A stretch of 36,354 bases of DNA, taken from the NCBI RefSeq assembly GCF_030684675.1, contig NZ_JAUXXZ010000004.1:1-36354 (forward strand), in the 5' to 3' direction. Both the position numbers and the translations under genes were made by a program. This document shows, one piece after another, positions 31,120 through 36,354 of this stretch (its first letter is position 1; every line of letters begins with the position of its first letter). Source of the stretch: Daejeonella sp. GTDB lineage: Bacteria; Bacteroidota; Bacteroidia; Sphingobacteriales; Sphingobacteriaceae. The notes beneath the pieces are model-generated. The model was not told the DNA's origin and searched no databases. It saw only the letters and a program-made list of their open reading frames with translations.

Positions 31120-33486
31120 TTAAAATTTCAAACCTAGTGAAAGTAAAAAATTACGCGGTGCCTGCGGGTAATAATAATTCTCGGTTGTAAATGCACCACC
31201 GTACATATAACTGAAGGTGTATCCATTCGCTTCGTAAAGTTCAGAGAACACATTATTCACCAGCAGGGTCAGTCCGATATTTTTTATTCCTTTAAACGAA
31301 GTATTATACCTTAAACGCAGATCGTTTACAAAAAACGCATCCAGGCTTCTTTGTGAATTGGAGGTATTATCCAGGTACTGTTTACTCACATATTTGCTTA
31401 ATAAAGCAATTTCAGTTTTCTTGAAAGCTTGAAAACTCAGTTCCCCTGATCCGATGAAATTTGGAGAAAATGCGAGGTCCGTATTTGTGTAATTATTTAC
31501 AATTTGCCCCCCATTATCATAATCATCGGCATATTCTGTAAAGTTTTTGATCTTATTATCACTTATTGAGGCGGTAAGTGCCCAGGATAATTTATTATTG
31601 ATCTGTATTCTGGTATCAGCTTCAATACCGTAACGAGAGCTTTCTGCGACATTTTGACGGATATATTCGCCCACATCGTTTACTTTTCCTGTTAGAACCA
31701 ATTGGTCATTATAAATCATTGCATAAGCATTAATACCGGCAGTAAATCTGTTTCCTCCAAGCCGATACCCAGCTTCAAGATCAAGTAAATTTTCTGAAGA
31801 TGGTCGGTTAGCAGGCGTAGAATTAATATAATCATCACGGTTTGGTTCTTTATTGGCAACCGCAATTGAGGCGTATAAATTATTACGGGAGTTGAGAGCA
31901 TAACTCAGGCCGAATTTCGGATTGAAAAAGTTCAGATGATCCTCCTGATTCAAAACCATCCTGTTCTTATCAGTTCCATTCACCCTGTAACTAACACTTC
32001 TGTACTGTAGATCAGCAAATAACTTCAATTTTCCAAGTTCGAAATCTGCCTTGGCATAGGTATTAAAATCAGTTTTAAAACCATTACCCTTGTAATACGG
32101 TGTGATAGTATTAGCCAGCGGTATAAACTGGCCGCGGATCACTTCGCCGAAATGATCACCATTATACTCATTATAAGCTCCACCTAAAGTGAATGTAAGC
32201 TCTTTTGATGGAATATAATTTAGAGAATAAGTGAGGCCATAAAAATTATTATCCAGCCAACGGCGCCTGACCAGATCACTTCTGGCAATGGTACTTCCTC
32301 CAACTATTTGTGGATTAATACCATAATTTTCAAGCTTCTGATCTTCTTTAAATTCTTCGTAATAGCCTCTTCCATAGGTGTAATGTAGGGCCGTATTGGC
32401 TGAAAATTTATCAGAAAAGGTATGAGAATATAGGAATTGATAATGATCCTGAGTATAATTATCGGTCTGATCATCATAACTGAAGCCATTAAATGTCCGG
32501 TTTGTTTTAAGCAGGTTTTCGGGTACTCCGTTCCATGCCTGATAGGTTTTTTCAGATCCTGAAAAAACATTGACACGGAGCAGATCCTTTTTTCCATAAT
32601 ATGCTCCACTTAGGAAATAGGACTTAAGCATGGATGAACCACGGTCTATATACCCATCCGACTTGATTCTGGATAATCGGCCATCAAAACTGAATTTATT
32701 ATTGATAAGGCCGGTACCGGCATTGATCGTATTTTTCACAGTCTGGTATGACCCAAAAGTATTATTAAGCTCTGCATACGCCGAATCCTGTTTGGTGGTA
32801 GTTTGTATATTTAAACTGCCTCCAAAGGCGCCTGCACCATTCGTAGATGTTCCTACACCTCTTTGGATTTGAATATTATCAACCGAAGAGGCAAAATCCG
32901 GCAGATTCACCCAAAAGGTACCCTGACTTTCAGCGTCATTATATGGAATACCATTGATGGTGACATTCAAACGGGTTGGGTCGCTACCACGGATGCGGAT
33001 GCCGGTATAACCTATTCCATTCCCCGCATCCGAACTGACAACAATCGATGGGGTTTGATTTAACAGAAAAGGTAAATCCTGTCCGAGATTGTTTTTTTCA
33101 AGCTCTTCCTTACTGATATTCCGGTAGGTGCTTGCCGAATTTTCGGATGCCCGGGTAGCTCTGACCAGTACTTCATCAGCCAGCAGATTATTGGAAATTA
33201 ATTCAAGATCAAGATTGATATCCCCATTTATGCTGATTGATTTTTCAAGTTTTTGAAAGCCTAGATAAGTAACTTTGATCCGATAATTTCCAGCCTTTAA
33301 ATTTTTAAAAATGTAATTTCCGTTCGCATCTGTACGTGTTGATAAGCCCGGATCTTCTAAACTTACACTGGCAGCTCTGAGTGCCGAACCTGAAATTTTT
33401 TCTGAAATTTTTCCTGTAATAGAAAATTGAGCTGAAGCCAAAGCAGGCATCAGAATCGCTAAAGCGATAATTAATAACTTTTTCAA
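31120..33486 (-). CDS. TonB-dependent receptor under TPP riboswitch control
   Basis: 788 aa. A signal peptide (about 1-19, cleavage after ASAQ) is followed by a carboxypeptidase-regulatory-like domain (about 20-100, SITGKISEKISGSALRAASVSLEDPGLSTRTDANGNY), a plug domain (about 115-235; SENNLGQDLPFLLNQTPS-like text, GIRIRGSDPTRLNVTINGIPYNDAES) and a 22-strand barrel ending in LSLGLKF. It carries substrates across the outer membrane using TonB energy. The TPP riboswitch and terminator in front indicate thiamine or a precursor as cargo. The usual inner-membrane partner PnuT is not found nearby. Confidence 0.95.
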   Translation of the reverse strand: MKKLLIIALAILMPALASAQFSITGKISEKISGSALRAASVSLEDPGLSTRTDANGNYIFKNLKAGNYRIKVTYLGFQKLEKSISINGDINLDLELISNNLLADEVLVRATRASENSASTYRNISKEELEKNNLGQDLPFLLNQTPSIVVSSDAGNGIGYTGIRIRGSDPTRLNVTINGIPYNDAESQGTFWVNLPDFASSVDNIQIQRGVGTSTNGAGAFGGSLNIQTTTKQDSAYAELNNTFGSYQTVKNTINAGTGLINNKFSFDGRLSRIKSDGYIDRGSSMLKSYFLSGAYYGKKDLLRVNVFSGSEKTYQAWNGVPENLLKTNRTFNGFSYDDQTDNYTQDHYQFLYSHTFSDKFSANTALHYTYGRGYYEEFKEDQKLENYGINPQIVGGSTIARSDLVRRRWLDNNFYGLTYSLNYIPSKELTFTLGGAYNEYNGDHFGEVIRGQFIPLANTITPYYKGNGFKTDFNTYAKADFELGKLKLFADLQYRSVSYRVNGTDKNRMVLNQEDHLNFFNPKFGLSYALNSRNNLYASIAVANKEPNRDDYINSTPANRPSSENLLDLEAGYRLGGNRFTAGINAYAMIYNDQLVLTGKVNDVGEYIRQNVAESSRYGIEADTRIQINNKLSWALTASISDNKIKNFTEYADDYDNGGQIVNNYTNTDLAFSPNFIGSGELSFQAFKKTEIALLSKYVSKQYLDNTSNSQRSLDAFFVNDLRLRYNTSFKGIKNIGLTLLVNNVFSELYEANGYTFSYMYGGAFTTENYYYPQAPRNFLLSLGLKF

Positions 33487-33506
33487 TTTGAATTATTTTT
33501 TTAGTT

Positions 33507-33536
33507 AAAAATCCTGCATAATGGGGTTATATGCAG
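33507..33536 (-). terminator. Riboswitch-associated terminator hairpin
   Basis: On the minus strand CTGCATA-taacccca-TATGCAG (33514-33536, 7-bp perfect stem) is followed by GATTTTTAA (T-run at 33507-33512). It lies between the aptamer and the receptor start codon, 20 bp before the ATG, as expected for a switch that stops transcription when TPP is bound. Confidence 0.65.
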
Positions 33537-33547
33537 CTTATTAACTT

Positions 33548-33727
33548 GTACCTCCCTACGCCGGCATTATCCGGATCAGGTGCTCTGTAAGCTGAAAGGA
33601 AAAAGCGTAAAGCTAAAAGTTCCGTACGGAAACTCTCAACTCTCAACTTTCAACTCTCAACTTCTCAGATGGGTATATTCTCAGCCTGTTTTTGTGTTTG
33701 ATTTCGCAAACAAGGCACCCCTGTTGA
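33548..33727 (-). promoter_or_regulatory. TPP riboswitch (THI element) with expanded J2/4 arm
   Basis: Minus-strand conserved blocks are in order: GGGGTGCC (33714-33721), a P3 arm, TGAGA (33679-33683), TACCC (33671-33675), ACCTGATCCGG (33571-33581) and ATAATGCCGGCGTAGGGA (33553-33570). Almost all invariant residues of the TPP aptamer are present. Between TACCC and ACCTGAT are 89 nt, where thiM has about 5. The inserted part contains four GTTGAGA units and the palindrome TTCCGTACGGAA and can close on itself (CTGAGAAG with CTTTCAG), so the core may still fold. Confidence 0.92.
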
Positions 33728-33732
33728 TGAGG

Positions 33733-33765
33733 CAAATATATAGAAAAATTGATATTTTAGTGCAA
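33733..33765 (-). promoter_or_regulatory. Promoter of the riboswitch-TonB receptor unit
   Basis: On the minus strand TTG (33763-33765), 22 nt and TATATTTG (33733-33740) match the consensus. Transcription would start within a few bases of the aptamer's first pairing strand. Confidence 0.7.
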
Positions 33766-33780
33766 ATCAAATAATGTATG

Positions 33781-34083
33781 ATGAAATCAATAATGTTAAG
33801 AATCAAGCCTGAACTGGTCTTTCCTTTATTAATTTCAGTCATTCTAACGCTCTATTTTTTTTATATAGACGAAGGTAAATACAACTTCGCCGGGATTTCT
33901 GAGTTTGACAATCTGTTTTTTCTGGGATTTTACGTTCTTTTATTCTTTGGTATTCAAAAGCTAATTCTAATTGGATTAGGAAGCCTGAGATTGACGATGA
34001 ATATCTCATTACTGCTTCAAAGTATAGTTTCGGCAATTGTTTTGATTACTCTTTTATTTGCGTTTTTTATAAGTTTTTCATAA
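33781..34083 (+). CDS. Small three-TM membrane protein, 100 aa
   Basis: Three hydrophobic helices (about residues 13-29, 41-64 and 74-97) with short loops: the first contains IDEGKYNFAGISEFDN, the second LGSLRLTMN. No motif or family is recognised, and it has no cytosolic domain. It is divergent from the riboswitch unit and shares that promoter region. It may be preceded by an ATG three bases earlier (33778). It precedes aspS by 113 bp and is probably a separate unit. Confidence 0.65.
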   Translation: MKSIMLRIKPELVFPLLISVILTLYFFYIDEGKYNFAGISEFDNLFFLGFYVLLFFGIQKLILIGLGSLRLTMNISLLLQSIVSAIVLITLLFAFFISFS

Positions 34084-34171
34084 AAAATAGCTTGAAAACC
34101 ATCTTTTGGACGAGATATTATATCGTTTTTACAAAAAATCAATAATTTACTTATCATTTTTCTAAAAACTG

Positions 34172-34179
34172 TACTTTTG
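34172..34179 (+). promoter_or_regulatory. Probable -7 element of aspS
   Basis: TACTTTTG fits TAnnTTTG and ends 17 bp before the aspS ATG. No clear TTG -33 element is seen 17-23 bp upstream, so support is partial. Confidence 0.45.
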
Positions 34180-34196
34180 CGGATTAGAACAAAATT

Positions 34197-35981
34197 ATGC
34201 TAAGAACACATACTTGCGGCGAACTAACCATAGCTGATTTGAACAGGGAAGTAACTCTAACCGGATGGGTGCAGAAATCGCGCGATCTTGGAGGAATGAC
34301 TTTTATTGATATGCGCGACCGTTACGGAATCACGCAACTTACTTTCAATTCAGACGATAATGCGGAAATGAGAGCGCAGGCACGTGAACTTGGTCGGGAG
34401 TATGTCATTAAAGTTAGCGGTAAAGTTATTGAGCGCTCAAACAAGAATCTGAAAATAGCTACAGGTGAAGTTGAGATTAAGGTTTCGAAACTTGAACTTC
34501 TTAATGCAGCCAAACTTCCTCCCTTTTTGATTGAAGATGAAACTGATGGTGGTGATGACCTGAGATTGAAATACCGTTATCTGGATTTACGCCGTAACCC
34601 CGTTAGAAATAACCTGGTTTTAAGACATAAAATGGCTCAGGAGGTAAGAAAATACCTCGATGGCATGGATTTCATTGAAGTAGAGACCCCGGTATTAATT
34701 AAATCAACGCCTGAAGGTGCACGCGATTTTGTGGTTCCCAGTCGTATGAATCCAGGTGAATTTTATGCTTTGCCTCAATCCCCTCAAACCTTTAAGCAAT
34801 TGCTGATGGTTTCTGGTTTCGACAGATATTTTCAGATTGTAAAATGTTTCCGGGATGAGGATCTTCGTGCAGACAGGCAGCCGGAATTCACTCAAATAGA
34901 TTGCGAAATGGCATTCATTGAGCAGGAAGATATTTTAAATGTTTTTGAAGGACTTATCAGAACCTTATTCAAAAATGTCAAAGGTATTGATCTTGCAGAA
35001 GTTCCCAGAATGCAGTATGCTGATGCGATGCGTTTATATGGCTCTGATAAGCCTGATACCCGCTTCGACATGAAATTTGTGGAGCTTAAGAATATTAATT
35101 TACCTCCGTCTGAGGCTCCTCTCCTCTGGAGAGGCGGGGGAGAGGCCACTTTTCCAGTTTTTGATAATGCAGAACTTGTTATAGGCATCAATGCCAAAGC
35201 TTGCGCTGAGTATACCAGAAAGCAGCTTGACGAACTCACTGATTTTATCAAACGCCCACAAATTGGTGCTACGGGCCTGATTTATTTACGTCATGGCGCT
35301 GATGGAAGCTTAAAATCATCAGTGGATAAATTCTACAATGAGAATGATTTGAAGAAATGGTCTGAAGCTTTTAATTCTGAACCAGGTGACCTGATCCTGA
35401 TTATGGCAGGACAAACCGATAAGGTTCGTAAGCAATTAAGTGAACTTCGCCTGGAAATGGGAAATCGTTTGAGCCTGCGTGACAAAGATACCTTTGCCCC
35501 GCTATGGGTGCTGGACTTTCCTCTTTTAGAGTGGGATGAAGAGAGTGGCAGATATCATGCGATGCATCATCCTTTTACTTCGCCAAAACCTGAGGATATT
35601 GCGATGCTGGATACCAATCCGGGACAGGTACGTGCAAATGCTTATGATATGGTGGTAAACGGTACTGAGATCGGTGGTGGTTCAATTCGTATACACGACC
35701 GGGAACTTCAGTCATTGATGTTTAAGCACCTTGGTTTCAGTGTAGAGGAGGCTCAAAAACAATTTGGATTTTTACTCGATGCTTTTGAATATGGTGCTCC
35801 ACCGCATGGCGGAATTGCCTTTGGATTTGACAGGCTGGTTTCAATCTTCGCCGGATTGGATTCTATCCGCGATGTTATCGCCTTCCCTAAAAATAACTCT
35901 GGCCGGGATGTTATGATTGATTCCCCTTCTACGATTGCTGATGAGCAATTGAAAGAGTTGAAAATCAGTACAACGGTATAG
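34197..35981 (+). CDS. aspS: Aspartyl-tRNA synthetase, bacterial type
   Basis: 594 aa class II synthetase charging tRNA-Asp. It has an N-terminal OB anticodon-binding domain (about 1-105, [26 protein letters not shown]), class II motif 2 ([23 protein letters not shown], about 220-243), a GAD-type insertion domain (about 290-410), and motif 3 ([21 protein letters not shown], near the end). Motif 1 lies in [25 protein letters not shown]. An unusual peptide, [16 protein letters not shown] (about residues 302-317), sits at the start of the GAD insertion and matches a palindromic repeat at DNA level. The enzyme should remain functional, as the insertion is in a loop-rich region. Confidence 0.98.
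   Translation: MLRTHTCGELTIADLNREVTLTGWVQKSRDLGGMTFIDMRDRYGITQLTFNSDDNAEMRAQARELGREYVIKVSGKVIERSNKNLKIATGEVEIKVSKLELLNAAKLPPFLIEDETDGGDDLRLKYRYLDLRRNPVRNNLVLRHKMAQEVRKYLDGMDFIEVETPVLIKSTPEGARDFVVPSRMNPGEFYALPQSPQTFKQLLMVSGFDRYFQIVKCFRDEDLRADRQPEFTQIDCEMAFIEQEDILNVFEGLIRTLFKNVKGIDLAEVPRMQYADAMRLYGSDKPDTRFDMKFVELKNINLPPSEAPLLWRGGGEATFPVFDNAELVIGINAKACAEYTRKQLDELTDFIKRPQIGATGLIYLRHGADGSLKSSVDKFYNENDLKKWSEAFNSEPGDLILIMAGQTDKVRKQLSELRLEMGNRLSLRDKDTFAPLWVLDFPLLEWDEESGRYHAMHHPFTSPKPEDIAMLDTNPGQVRANAYDMVVNGTEIGGGSIRIHDRELQSLMFKHLGFSVEEAQKQFGFLLDAFEYGAPPHGGIAFGFDRLVSIFAGLDSIRDVIAFPKNNSGRDVMIDSPSTIADEQLKELKISTTV
35095..35148 (+). repeat. In-frame palindromic repeat element inside aspS
   Basis: Contains the inverted core CCTCTCC-tct-GGAGAGG (35118-35134) inside a G-rich block (GGCGGGGGAGAGGCC). 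It codes for [16 protein letters not shown] in the aspS frame. The sequence resembles the Bacteroidota intergenic repeat CTCCTCTCCTCTGGAGAGG, and in-frame copies act like the palindromic coding elements known from Rickettsia. Confidence 0.65.
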
Positions 35982-36354
35982 CCCGGTGCTTTAGGTCCGG
36001 ATGAAGATTCAGTTTTCGGATTGGTCTAAAGCCCAATGTAATTTTCCTCACATCTCGCTGAATATTAGGCTGAAGCCCGCCCGGATGAACTCCGTTCGGA
36101 CTGGCCCGAAAACGAACAAAACGTTAACCCCAGCTAAAGCTGGGGCCTATTGAGCGACCGTACTGGTCATGTCATAAATTCTTTGACGAAGCCCCGGGAT
36201 AGCCGTAACGTTTAATAGCCCGGTGCTCTAGTGCTTGTTGCGCAACCCTGCGCTGAAAGATTCAACATTGTAGGTGTTAGTGAGCATATTATTGGGTGAT
36301 AGGTAGCAGATTAAACCATCCCCTGTAAAAGAGAGCTACACTGTTAGTAAAGTC
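35982..36354. other. Repeat-rich 3' flank of aspS, no gene seen
   Basis: About 370 bp of imperfect inverted repeats. Examples are GTCCGGATGAA near 35995 with related GCCCGGATGAA near 36079, and CCCCAGCT-aa-AGCTGGGG at 36128-36145, a strong 8-bp hairpin that is not followed by a T-run. No coding frame is convincing. It may include the aspS transcription end. Confidence 0.5.

Noticed and set aside
36128-36145. CCCCAGCT-aa-AGCTGGGG as the aspS terminator
   Set aside because: The hairpin is strong but lies 146 bp after the stop codon and is followed by CCTATTG rather than a T-run; listed only as part of the repeat-rich flank.
36342-36354. CACTGTTAGTA at the right edge resembling the GTTAGTACA repeats before the integrase, as a possible second att site
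   Set aside because: The match is about 12 bases at the window end, without the neighbouring CTATTCGACG inverted repeat; too short to support an attachment site pair.

Overview
The window looks like a chromosomal segment of a Bacteroidota bacterium, most likely Sphingobacteriaceae (Pedobacter-like). The support is: several Bacteroidota-type promoters (TTG, about 18-22 nt, TAnnTTTG); few visible Shine-Dalgarno sequences; a TonB receptor with an N-terminal carboxypeptidase-regulatory-like domain; DUF4834, M61, YfhO and CDGSH proteins of the type seen in this phylum; and many dispersed palindromic intergenic repeats. No taxon was checked by search.

Layout. 1-6.2 kb holds a 2-oxoglutarate/Fe(II) oxygenase, then small genes (secreted protein, CDGSH protein, Cys-rich secreted protein, HMA-like protein, a truncated ECF sigma factor with its membrane partner, two membrane proteins overlapping by 4 nt) separated by palindromic repeats. 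6.4-10.5 kb looks accessory: a winged-helix/AbiEii-like nucleotidyltransferase pair with a perfect palindrome over its promoter, a GT25-like glycosyltransferase, tRNA-Val(UAC), a tyrosine integrase with a structured inverted repeat in front of it, and a lipoprotein. 10.8-14.6 kb holds two overlapping outer-membrane barrel genes, a frameshifted membrane protein and a small membrane protein. 14.7-17.5 kb is an arsenic resistance operon, arsR-arsC-ACR3 permease-metallophosphoesterase, with twin palindromic operators. 18.4-24.0 kb is housekeeping: uvrB, ywbE-like, DUF4834 and yfhO-like. A tandem 160-bp repeat and a complete IS630-family element (24457-25670, TA target duplication, -1 frameshift site) follow. 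25.7-28.9 kb holds M61 and M28 peptidases.

28.9-33.8 kb, read leftward, is a thiamine locus: promoter, TPP riboswitch with an unusually long insertion, terminator hairpin, TonB-dependent receptor, ThiE-like enzyme, then a protein resembling thiamine pyrophosphokinase that has lost the expected acidic motifs, and a GNAT acetyltransferase. 33.8-36.4 kb has a small membrane protein, aspS carrying an apparent in-frame palindromic repeat insertion, and a repeat-rich tail.

The most interesting items are the palindrome-controlled AbiEii-like pair, the expanded TPP riboswitch, the degenerate TPK-like protein, the repeat-derived peptide in AspRS, the phosphoesterase coupled to the arsenite permease, and the barrel protein with an internal duplication. 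No CRISPR array or rRNA was seen.
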